DNA of 36,197 nt from an uncultured Myxococcales bacterium (GTDB taxonomy: Bacteria > Myxococcota > Myxococcia > Myxococcales > Myxococcaceae): positions 1 through 36,197 of the forward strand of contig CAIWFK010000333.1 in assembly GCA_903911905.1 (NCBI GenBank). Reading direction: 5' to 3'. Positions 29,665 to 36,197 of this stretch are shown here, in pieces. The notes beneath the pieces are model-generated. The model was not told the origin of the DNA and did no database searches. It worked only from the letters and a program-made list of their open reading frames with translations. How positions within the stretch are numbered: position 1 is the first letter of the stretch; each line of letters begins with the position of its first letter. The position numbers and the translations under genes were made by a program.

Positions 29665-32469
29665 GTGACGCGTTCCCGCCTGCCGGTCTTCACGCTCCTC
29701 TTCCTCTCTGGCTTCACCGGGCTCGTCTACGAACTCGCGTGGTCCAAGCGCCTGTCGAACCTGCTGGGGAACTCGGGGCAGGCGCACGCCATCGTGCTCG
29801 CGACGTTCATGGGCGGGCTGGCGCTCGGTGCCTGGCTGTTCGGCCGCGCGGCCGACCGAAGCACTCGGCCCCTGCGCCTCTACGGCCTGCTCGAGGTCGG
29901 CGTGGGCGTGACTGCCTTGCTCTTCCCGTCAGCGCTCGACCTGCTCGGTCGCGCCTGGCTGTCGGTGGCCCCCACGCTCGACGCGGGCCCGCGCACCATC
30001 TCGCGTCTGGCCATCGCCTCGGCGGCGCTGCTGGTGCCCACGCTGTTGATGGGCGGCACGCTGCCCGCGGTCACCCGCCACCTGACCGAGCGCCTCGAGA
30101 CCGCGCGCCGCGACCTCTCGCTGCTCTACGCCATCAACAGCCTGGGGGCCGCCACCGGGTGCCTGATGGCCGGCATGCTGCTCGTGCCCAGCCTCGGCCT
30201 GCGGCTGACCGAGCAGTTGGCGGCCACGCTGAACCTGGTGCTCGGAGGCATCGCCATCGTGCTCGCGCAGCGGCCTGCTCCGCCGCTCGCCACCGCGCCC
30301 GCAGCCGTCGCCGACCAACCCGCGGCGAAGGTGTGGGACGCCGCCGCGGTGCGCGCCGCGCTCATCGGCACCGCCATCGCCGGCTTCACCTCGATGCTCT
30401 ACGAGATCACGTGGATTCGCGTGCTCGCGATGGTGCTCGGCGGCACCAGCTACGCCTTCACCCTCATCCTCACCACCTTCATCCTCGGCATCTCGCTGGG
30501 CAGCTTCTGGCTCTCGCGCCGGCCCGACGTCGACGCGCTCGAGACCTTCGCACGCCTGCAGTTGGGCCTCGTCGCCGCGGTGTGCCTGGCCCTGCCCTTC
30601 TACGAGCGGCTGCCGTACCTCTTCCTGCAGCTCTCGGGCGTGCTGCAGCACCAACCGCAGGCCTGGCCCGCGTACCAACTGCTCACGTTCTTCTTCTGCA
30701 GCGCCGTGTTGCTGGCCCCCACGTTCATGCTGGGAGCCAGCTTCCCCGCGGCCGCCCGCGTCGCGATGCGCGCCGTCGACGCAGTGGGCGCCCAGTTGGG
30801 CAACACGTACCTCGCCAACACCGTGGGCACGGTGAGCGGCTCGCTGCTGGGCGGCCTGGTGCTGCTGCCGGCCATCGGCCTCGAGGGCAATTTCGTGGTC
30901 GGCCTGACCTGCAACCTGGTCGCGGCGGGCCTCGCGGGAGCCGTCGCCGCGAGGGGCCGCCCGCTCTTGCGCCGCTTCGGGCCGGTCACCGCTGCTGCAC
31001 TCATCGTCGCGTTCTGGGCCACCGGCACGCACGGCTGGGCGCTGACCGTCGCCTCGTCCGGGCGCTACCGGGAGTGGCACCGCAGCTTCCCCGGCTTCAA
31101 GCAATTCCTGGCCGAAGTGAAGGCGCGCAGCGAAGTGAAGTTCGTGCGCGACGACGTGTTCGCCTCGGTGCTCATCGGCGAACAGGCGGGCGACCGCCGC
31201 TACCTGCGCATCAACGGGAAGATCGACGGCTCGAACGGCGGCGACATCGACACCCAGATTCTGGCGGCGCACCTGGGCGTGTTGACCCACCCGCGCGAGG
31301 TGAAGAAGGTGCTGCTCATTGGCGTGGGCGCCGGCATCACCGCAGGCTCCCTGCTCACCCACCCCATCGAGCAGCTCGACGTGGTCGAGATCAGCCCCGC
31401 GGTCATCGAGGGCGTGAAGCTGTTCGCGAAGGACACCCACGACGCCTTCGCCGACCCGCGGTGCCACGTGTACGTCGAAGACGCGCGCACCTTCCTCGCG
31501 CTGAGGCGCGAGAAGTACGACCTCATCGTCAGCGTGCCGAGCAACCCCTGGGTCTCGGGCGTCTCGGGGCTCTTCTCGCAGGACTTCTTCCGGGTGGCGC
31601 GCGAGAAGCTGGCCGACGACGGCCGTATCGTGCAGTGGATTCACACCTACGAATCGTCGGTCGACCTGGTGCGGCTGGTGGTGCGCACGCTCCGCGATTC
31701 GTTCGAGCACGGTACGACCTGGGTGGGCCCCGACGACCTGGTGATGATCGCCAGCCGCGCGCCGCAGTCGTTCGACGTCGAGTCGATGAGGCAGCGAATG
31801 GCCCGGCCCGCGGTGGCCGACGACCTCGCCCGCATTCGCACCCACGAGGTCACCACGCTGTTGAGTCGGCAGTTGCATTCGGACCAGGGTCAGTTGCGCT
31901 TCGCAGGCACGGGCCCGGTGAACACCGACGACGCCAACCGGCTCGAGTACGGCAGTCCCTTGTCGTACTTCGTCGAGGCCAGCGTCGAAGTGGTCGACGA
32001 GCGGCGCCCTCCCACGCTGGGCCGGGGTCTCGAGCTCGAGCGGTGGCGTGCCGGACACCCCGAGACGCTCGCCGAGGTGAAGGACCTGTACGCGAGCCTG
32101 GCGTGGGTGCACGACCCGAACGATGGGTTGGTGCGCGCGACGGCCGAGCGATGGCTCGAGCTCGAACCGGACTCGGTGCTGGCGGCCACGGCGGTGGCGA
32201 AGGCGGCGGTCGCCCAGGGCAACACCGTGGTGGCCGACCAGGTGCTCACGCCCTTCATCGAGCGTGGTGCGAGAGCGGCGGCGACCGTGATTCCCTGGCT
32301 GCAAGCCACGCGGTCGAAGGTCCGGCGCGAAGCGGCGCCGTGGCGCCCGACGGTGGGGTGCGAGCGGTTGGTCGTGGGCCGTGAAGCCGTCGCGCAAGAC
32401 GACGAAGAGCGAGAACTCCTCGCTGAGTCGATCTCGAAGCTCGAGGCGGCGTGCGGCTCGCGGCCGTGA
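29665..32469 (+). CDS. Membrane-fused spermidine-synthase-like protein
   Basis: A 934-residue protein from GTG 29665 (the frame opens at 29608, but that stretch is Arg/Pro-rich). Residues 1 to about 465 hold some 12-14 hydrophobic helices in two similar halves: SGFTGLVYELAWSKRL at the start and AGFTSMLYEITWIRVL at about 235-250. A soluble domain from about 500 has aminopropyltransferase landmarks: GVGAGITAG (where SpeE has GGGxG), VEISPAVIEG, VEDARTFL, and PSNPWVSGVSGLFSQDFF at about 625-642. A C-terminal helical tail ends the protein. Fused spermidine-synthase-like proteins of this kind are frequent in myxobacteria, and the true reaction is often unproved. The SpeE catalytic Asp in DxxD is not clear here, so activity may differ. 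Confidence 0.9.
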   Translation: MTRSRLPVFTLLFLSGFTGLVYELAWSKRLSNLLGNSGQAHAIVLATFMGGLALGAWLFGRAADRSTRPLRLYGLLEVGVGVTALLFPSALDLLGRAWLSVAPTLDAGPRTISRLAIASAALLVPTLLMGGTLPAVTRHLTERLETARRDLSLLYAINSLGAATGCLMAGMLLVPSLGLRLTEQLAATLNLVLGGIAIVLAQRPAPPLATAPAAVADQPAAKVWDAAAVRAALIGTAIAGFTSMLYEITWIRVLAMVLGGTSYAFTLILTTFILGISLGSFWLSRRPDVDALETFARLQLGLVAAVCLALPFYERLPYLFLQLSGVLQHQPQAWPAYQLLTFFFCSAVLLAPTFMLGASFPAAARVAMRAVDAVGAQLGNTYLANTVGTVSGSLLGGLVLLPAIGLEGNFVVGLTCNLVAAGLAGAVAARGRPLLRRFGPVTAAALIVAFWATGTHGWALTVASSGRYREWHRSFPGFKQFLAEVKARSEVKFVRDDVFASVLIGEQAGDRRYLRINGKIDGSNGGDIDTQILAAHLGVLTHPREVKKVLLIGVGAGITAGSLLTHPIEQLDVVEISPAVIEGVKLFAKDTHDAFADPRCHVYVEDARTFLALRREKYDLIVSVPSNPWVSGVSGLFSQDFFRVAREKLADDGRIVQWIHTYESSVDLVRLVVRTLRDSFEHGTTWVGPDDLVMIASRAPQSFDVESMRQRMARPAVADDLARIRTHEVTTLLSRQLHSDQGQLRFAGTGPVNTDDANRLEYGSPLSYFVEASVEVVDERRPPTLGRGLELERWRAGHPETLAEVKDLYASLAWVHDPNDGLVRATAERWLELEPDSVLAATAVAKAAVAQGNTVVADQVLTPFIERGARAAATVIPWLQATRSKVRREAAPWRPTVGCERLVVGREAVAQDDEERELLAESISKLEAACGSRP

Positions 32470-32674
32470 GGCCATCGCGTGAGACGGCGCGGTTGGGTTC
32501 ACGGTGGAGGGCGCGACGTGGAGCGGTCGCGCGAGACGGCTTCACGTCGCGACCCCATGGCCTCCCCGCGGGGCGCCTCGCAGAGCGAACGGCTCGAAGC
32601 CACACCCGGTTCGACCCCACACCCGTCGACCTCCTCGGTGGCTCGGCCGCTGCCCCACCGCCACCCGCGATCGC
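32470..32674. other. Gap with short repeats and a dyad
   Basis: A 205-bp gap between convergent genes with no supported gene. TCGCGTGAGACGGC (32475-32488) and TCGCGCGAGACGGC (32527-32540) are direct near-repeats. GGTCGCG (32525-32531) and CGCGACC (32548-32554) form a 7-bp inverted repeat that might end transcription of the membrane protein gene. Frames crossing it are shadows. Confidence 0.4.
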
Positions 32675-33211
32675 TCACCTGGAGCGGTACATCACGTCGG
32701 ATCGGGCGACGTACTTCACACCCTCGGTGACGGTGTTCCCTGCATGTCGCATGCCGTGGAAGAAGAGCAGCGCGCGCCCGGCCTTCGGCTGCACCGTGTG
32801 CTCCTCGTCGCAGAACCAGGTCCCGCCGCCGGCGAAGCCGTCATTCAGGTACACGAGCAGGGTCAACTCGCTGCCCTCGTGCTGGTCGCGGCGGAACGCG
32901 CCGTCGACATGCGGCGCGAAGTACTGCCCGGGCCCATAGCGGTAGCAGCGTAACCGCTCGTTGGCACCCACCGCCTCGCGACCTGCGAGCACCGGCAGGG
33001 TCGCGCGCACCGCTTCGAACAGCCGCCGGGCCAGCGCCACGTCGTCGAACATCACCCGGGTGTTGTTGCGCAGGTCGGGCCGACGCTCGAACCCCCGCGA
33101 GGTGGTGATGGGCGCCTCGGTCGGCCCCAGGGTCTCGATGCGCTCGATGAGCGCGGCACATTCCCGTGGGCCGAGCAGGTCGTCGATGGTCCAGAAGCCG
33201 GTCTCTCTCAT
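32675..33211 (-). CDS. 2OG-Fe(II) dioxygenase (prolyl 4-hydroxylase-like)
   Basis: A 178-residue enzyme of the double-stranded beta-helix (cupin) 2-oxoglutarate/iron family. ATG 33211 is the only good start, with no ribosome binding site. Iron ligands are His101 and Asp103 (HVDGAF) and His156 (RHAGNT); Lys166 in EGVKYVARSD would bind 2-oxoglutarate. The active-site set is complete, so it should be active. YRYGPGQYFAPHVDGAFRRD and LTLLVYLND are family-typical. The product hydroxylates a peptide or small molecule, target unknown. It lies 46 bp downstream of pssA on the same strand, with its own AT-rich dyad (33209-33235) over the start codon. Confidence 0.92.
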   Translation of the reverse strand: MRETGFWTIDDLLGPRECAALIERIETLGPTEAPITTSRGFERRPDLRNNTRVMFDDVALARRLFEAVRATLPVLAGREAVGANERLRCYRYGPGQYFAPHVDGAFRRDQHEGSELTLLVYLNDGFAGGGTWFCDEEHTVQPKAGRALLFFHGMRHAGNTVTEGVKYVARSDVMYRSR

Positions 33212-33235
33212 ATAAAGTCATTTAAACTCTATATG
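33209..33235 (-). promoter_or_regulatory. 27-bp dyad overlapping the start of the 2OG oxygenase
   Basis: Arms CATATARAGT and ACTYTATATG, with a 7-bp AT-rich spacer, form an imperfect palindrome (one mismatch per arm). The ATG start codon is the last three bases of the second arm on the minus strand. It is the most AT-rich spot I noticed in the window. A repressor bound here would block initiation; alternatively it holds the -10 box of a leaderless transcript. Confidence 0.6.
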
Positions 33236-33257
33236 GAGTCGATGCGCAAACGACGAC

Positions 33258-34088
33258 CTACAGGACCTCCTGCTCGTCGACGTCGGCCGCGTCCTCGTCG
33301 GCTTCGTCTTCGTCGACCACGTCGGCCAGCGAGGCCTGGCGTTTTTCGGCGAAGTGGCGGCGCAGCATGAGCGCCGATTCGATGAGCCCCGAGAACAGAT
33401 AGAGCCCGAAGTAGGCGACCAGCACCCAGGCCGGGTGAATCTGCGTCGCCACCACCACGCCGATGACGATGACGACCAGGGCGATGGCCGCGCTGCGGGG
33501 GCTGGGGCGCACGTCCTTGAAGGTGCGGTAGCGCACGGTCGACACCATGAGCAGCGCCAGGAACACCGTCACCACCAGCACCGGCCAGCGCAGCGAATCG
33601 GGCAGGTCACCGCCCTGCGCGTTCTGGAAGGCGATGATCATCGAGATCACGCCCGCGGCCGCGAAGGGAATGGGCATGCCCACGAAGAAGCGCGACGCAC
33701 CGCCGTGGGGCGACCGAATGGCGAGCACGTTGAATCGCGCGAGCCGGAGGGCGCCGCACGCCGCGAAGGTGAAGGCGGCGATGACGCCGACCATACCCAT
33801 GGAATGCAGCGCCCAGCGCCAGACCACCAGGGCGGTGGCGGCACCGAAGGTCACCACGTCGGCCAGCGAGTCGAGTTCCTGGCCGAACAGGCTCTGAGTC
33901 TTGGTCAGGCGGGCGACGCGGCCATCGAACCCGTCGAAGAAGATGCCGAAGAAGATGGCGAGCGCCGCCTGGTACACCTGCGTGGGGCCCGCGTCTCCCG
34001 CCACCAGGGTCATCGCGTAGAACCCGCAGAAAATCGATGACACGGTGAAGAGGTTGGGCAGCACGAACATCAGGTCACGCAGCTTCAT
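33258..34088 (-). CDS. pssA: CDP-diacylglycerol-serine O-phosphatidyltransferase
   Basis: A 276-residue integral membrane enzyme from ATG 34088. It makes phosphatidylserine from CDP-diacylglycerol and serine on the way to phosphatidylethanolamine. The CDP-alcohol phosphatidyltransferase motif is at 52-77: Asp52, Asp55-Gly56, Ala59-Arg60, Gly69, Asp73 and Asp77, all with correct spacing. About seven or eight membrane helices. The phrase FVLPNLFTVSSIFCGFYAMTLV at the start is typical of PssA. The end is a long acidic tail (DEDEADEDAADVDEQE). Phosphatidylserine decarboxylase is not in the window. Its start is divergent from the hydrolase gene at 34116. Confidence 0.93.
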   Translation of the reverse strand: MKLRDLMFVLPNLFTVSSIFCGFYAMTLVAGDAGPTQVYQAALAIFFGIFFDGFDGRVARLTKTQSLFGQELDSLADVVTFGAATALVVWRWALHSMGMVGVIAAFTFAACGALRLARFNVLAIRSPHGGASRFFVGMPIPFAAAGVISMIIAFQNAQGGDLPDSLRWPVLVVTVFLALLMVSTVRYRTFKDVRPSPRSAAIALVVIVIGVVVATQIHPAWVLVAYFGLYLFSGLIESALMLRRHFAEKRQASLADVVDEDEADEDAADVDEQEVL

Positions 34089-34115
34089 TGGCGCGCGACC
34101 ATACCAGCCTGCATC

Positions 34116-35195
34116 ATGTACGGTGTGTCGCTGATCAGCCTTCTCGTCATTGCTCTGCTGGTGGTGTCCCTTGCGGCCCTGGCGCTCGCGCCGCGCTACC
34201 GGCTCGACCGGCCGCCCCCGACCCGCCTGACGGTGACCGCCGCCGACGGCTGGCCGTTGACGGTCTTCCACCGTGCGCCCCACCACCGCCGCTTCGTCGA
34301 GCCGATCGTGTTGTGCCACGGACTGGCCAACAACCACCGGTTCTTCGAATTCCAGCCCCCGCACAACCTCGCGATGGCACTGAGCGAGGCGGGCTTCGAC
34401 TGCTACAGCCTCGACCTGCGCGGGGCAGGCGGGTCGCGCCCGCCACACGAAGGCCCGTGGGACGTCAGCTTCGACGACCACGTGCAGCTCGACGTGCCGG
34501 CGGTGCTCTCGTTGCTCGAGCAACGACATGGCCCCGGGGTGAAGGTCATCTGGGTGGGGCATTCGCTGGGCGGGCTGTTGGGGGTGGCGGCCTCGACCCT
34601 GACGCTCTCGGGGCACCTGGCGGCCCTGGTCACCATCGGGGCGCCGGTCTTTTTTCCCCGGCAACGGGCCACCCCGTGGCTGCTGAAGTTGGCGCAGTTC
34701 CTCTCGCCGTGGGGCGAGTTCGACACGCGGGTGGTGAGCGCCTTCGCGCCGCTGGCCGGCCGCATCGACCCCGGCGCGCTGGTGCGGTCGACCGCCAATC
34801 TGCGCAACCTGACGCCCCAGACCGAGCGGTTGCTGCTGGCCAATGTGTTCGCGCCGATGTGGCGGGGGGTGTTGGCCCAGCTCGAAGACTGGACCTGTGC
34901 CGACGCCTTCCGCTCGGCAGACCGCGGCGTCGATTACCGCGCGGCGCTCGAAACGTTGACCGTGCCGGTGCTGGTGCTGGGCGGCAGTGTCGACGGCCTG
35001 TGCCCCGAGCCGGTCACCCGCGCCTACTTCTCGGCGCTCACCGCGCCTGACAAGACCCTGCAGGTCTTCGGGCGCGCGGGCGGGCAGCGCGAAGAGTACG
35101 GGCACGGCGACCTGGTGGTGGGCCGCCACGTCGAGACCGAGGTGTACCCGACCATCGTGGGGTTCGCGCGCCGGGTGGCGACCCCGGTGGCGTGA
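34116..35195 (+). CDS. Membrane-anchored alpha/beta hydrolase
   Basis: A 359-residue protein from ATG 34116, 27 bp from the divergent pssA start. An N-terminal hydrophobic anchor is at about 5-25. The hydrolase domain has an oxyanion region LCHGLANNHRFF (66-77), nucleophile Ser150 in VGHSLGG, the acid Asp in GGSVDGLCP (about 293) and the His in YGHGDLVVG (about 330). The triad is complete, so it is a likely esterase or lipase-like hydrolase on a lipid or peptide. A cap region at about 180-250 is helical. Position next to pssA hints at lipid metabolism, but this is weak. Followed by two hairpins before the convergent beta-helix gene. Confidence 0.9.
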   Translation: MYGVSLISLLVIALLVVSLAALALAPRYRLDRPPPTRLTVTAADGWPLTVFHRAPHHRRFVEPIVLCHGLANNHRFFEFQPPHNLAMALSEAGFDCYSLDLRGAGGSRPPHEGPWDVSFDDHVQLDVPAVLSLLEQRHGPGVKVIWVGHSLGGLLGVAASTLTLSGHLAALVTIGAPVFFPRQRATPWLLKLAQFLSPWGEFDTRVVSAFAPLAGRIDPGALVRSTANLRNLTPQTERLLLANVFAPMWRGVLAQLEDWTCADAFRSADRGVDYRAALETLTVPVLVLGGSVDGLCPEPVTRAYFSALTAPDKTLQVFGRAGGQREEYGHGDLVVGRHVETEVYPTIVGFARRVATPVA

Positions 35196-35198
35196 GCA

Positions 35199-35262
35199 AC
35201 TGGGCGCCCAGTGGGGTGGGCCCAACCTTCGGCGCTCGACAGAAACGCGAGCTTTCGCTCGC
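35199..35262. terminator. Hairpins between convergent genes
   Basis: ACTGGGC-GCCCAGT at 35199-35212 is a perfect 14-bp palindrome just after the hydrolase stop. GCGAGC-TTTC-GCTCGC at 35247-35262 is a 6-bp stem. On the minus strand it reads GCGAGC-GAAA-GCTCGC (a GNRA loop) followed by GTTTCT, a weak T-rich end, and so fits a terminator for the beta-helix gene. Confidence 0.45.
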
Positions 35263-35291
35263 ATTCAGCGGAGATGGCACGGCCACGAGGG

Positions 35292-36197
35292 CTACCTCGC
35301 CGAGGGCGAGGCCTTCGCCTGCAGGACGCACCGACTGGGCAGCAGCGGCCCGTCGCCCGAGACGTGCTCGAGCCGCACCACCGCGCCCGCTTCGCACTCG
35401 GCCCACACTGCGGCGTCGACGCCCTCACTCTCGAGCGCGTCGATGGTCACCGTCGACGCGTGGTTGACCAGCACCGCCGGCCCATGCGCGCCGTGCACGG
35501 TGAGCGCGCGCACCTCGAACTGGGCGCCCAGTTCGACCAGCACCCCGGCGACCGCCGCCCGCTCGACCACCACCCGTTGCCCCAGCACCTTCGCCACCGC
35601 CGACACCGACAGCCCGGGCCCCGCGGTGTCGCTGACCATCACGTCGTCGAGCGTCACCGTGGCGTCGCGCAGCACCAGGCCATCTCCCATGGTCGGCTCA
35701 CCCTGCGCCACGCCATCGGCGCTGACCGACGAGACCCGCACGTGGGCCAGCGACACGGTCCCCTTGCGCACCATCACGCCCAACTGCACCACGTCGTGCA
35801 CCTCGAGCCCGGTGACGGCGAGCGTGTCGTCGAGCAGCACCACGCCACCCGCCAGCGCCCGCTCGACCCGACCGTCGGTCAGCGACCCGGTCACCTGCTG
35901 CAGCGCGAGCCCCGACTGCTGCGCGCCGCGCGACGAAAACCCGGTGACCTCGACCTGGGCCGAGCGCACCTGCAGCCCGTACTCGTGCCCCACCACCGTG
36001 ACCCGCTCGAGCGTGAGCTTCCCACCCGACACGAAGAAGGCCGGGCCGGTGCCGCTGGCCGCGCTGGCGTCGTGAAGGGTGAGCGTGCTGTCGAGGGCGT
36101 GCACCAGGGTCGCAGGCCCGAGGCCGACCAGGTGCCCCAGGCTGGCGGTGCTCTGCCGCAGCGCCACCCCGCGACGCCCTCCGCGCACCGAGAGCTG
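35292..36197 (-). CDS. Right-handed beta-helix protein, 5' partial
   Basis: The frame is open to the window edge (about 301 residues visible), so the N-terminus lies beyond 36197. The visible part is a series of short repeating beta turns, each holding small hydrophobics with Asn, Asp and Gly: LTLERVTVVGHEYGLQVRSA, LALQQVTGSLTDGRVE, LTGLEVHDVVQLGVMV, ATVTLDDVMVSDTAGPG and so on. This is the pattern of parallel beta-helix (pectate-lyase-like, NosD-like) proteins, usually secreted. Two Cys are near the C-terminus (WAECEAG and SRCVLQ). Because the start is missing, a signal peptide cannot be checked. Substrate unknown. Confidence 0.82.
   Translation of the reverse strand, partial: QLSVRGGRRGVALRQSTASLGHLVGLGPATLVHALDSTLTLHDASAASGTGPAFFVSGGKLTLERVTVVGHEYGLQVRSAQVEVTGFSSRGAQQSGLALQQVTGSLTDGRVERALAGGVVLLDDTLAVTGLEVHDVVQLGVMVRKGTVSLAHVRVSSVSADGVAQGEPTMGDGLVLRDATVTLDDVMVSDTAGPGLSVSAVAKVLGQRVVVERAAVAGVLVELGAQFEVRALTVHGAHGPAVLVNHASTVTIDALESEGVDAAVWAECEAGAVVRLEHVSGDGPLLPSRCVLQAKASPSAR

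Noticed and set aside
29929-32502. An 857-codon open frame on the minus strand
   Set aside because: It lies antisense to the spermidine-synthase-like gene, which has clear motifs; the composition (His/Arg/Gly/Gln) is that of a shadow.
33258-35264. A 668-codon minus-strand extension of pssA
   Set aside because: The pssA start at 34088 gives the normal length and N-terminus; the extra part is antisense to the alpha/beta hydrolase.

Overview
The window is high-G+C DNA (codons mostly end in G or C, and GTG starts are common) from a predatory or soil-type Myxococcota (myxobacterium-like) chromosome. The signs are a MYXO-CTERM sorting tail, Asp-Ala-Gly-rich linkers, two membrane-tethered Ser/Thr kinases, a sigma factor of the Myxococcales type paired with a zinc-finger kinase, Gly/Ser-linker lipoproteins and many hypothetical secreted proteins. 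I found no tRNA, rRNA, CRISPR array, prophage or insertion sequence.

Layout. 1-6.6 kb: a partial DUF4340-like protein, a methyl-accepting chemotaxis protein, a degenerate 30-bp tandem repeat tract, then (minus strand) a Ser/Thr kinase, a small lipoprotein and a PAS-like protein. 6.7-12 kb: a small island in which two members of an unrecognised protein family (A, plus strand; B, minus strand) flank a MYXO-CTERM ELWxxDGT-type surface protein; B is translationally coupled to a CMAS-like methyltransferase, and a membrane protein is divergent from it. 12-15.6 kb: a zinc-finger Ser/Thr kinase divergent from an ECF-like sigma factor, then a lipoprotein. 15.6-20.4 kb (minus strand): a MazF/RHH toxin-antitoxin pair with a palindromic operator, an extradiol dioxygenase, a rhomboid-like pseudoprotease, a conserved small protein, a zinc-ribbon small protein coupled to a thiolase, and a membrane protein. 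20.4-25.4 kb: a membrane protein, a BLUF photoreceptor, a hybrid histidine kinase, recA with a coupled 49-residue membrane peptide, and a LysR regulator. 25.5-36.2 kb: a DUF4139 secreted protein, two small hypotheticals, a flavin monooxygenase, a membrane-fused spermidine-synthase-like protein, a 2OG-Fe(II) oxygenase with a dyad over its start codon, pssA, an alpha/beta hydrolase and a partial beta-helix protein.

Most genes are housekeeping or signalling genes in short operons. The parts that look least described are the A/B family island with its shared upstream ATTSTTTTGCG element, the BLUF - histidine kinase - recA neighbourhood with its coupled micropeptide, the repeat tract after the chemotaxis receptor, and the dyad operator on the 2OG oxygenase. 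Start codons were re-chosen throughout; six junctions place a GTG (or GTG-like) start in a GTGA overlap with the previous stop, and in five of them the downstream frame is open.
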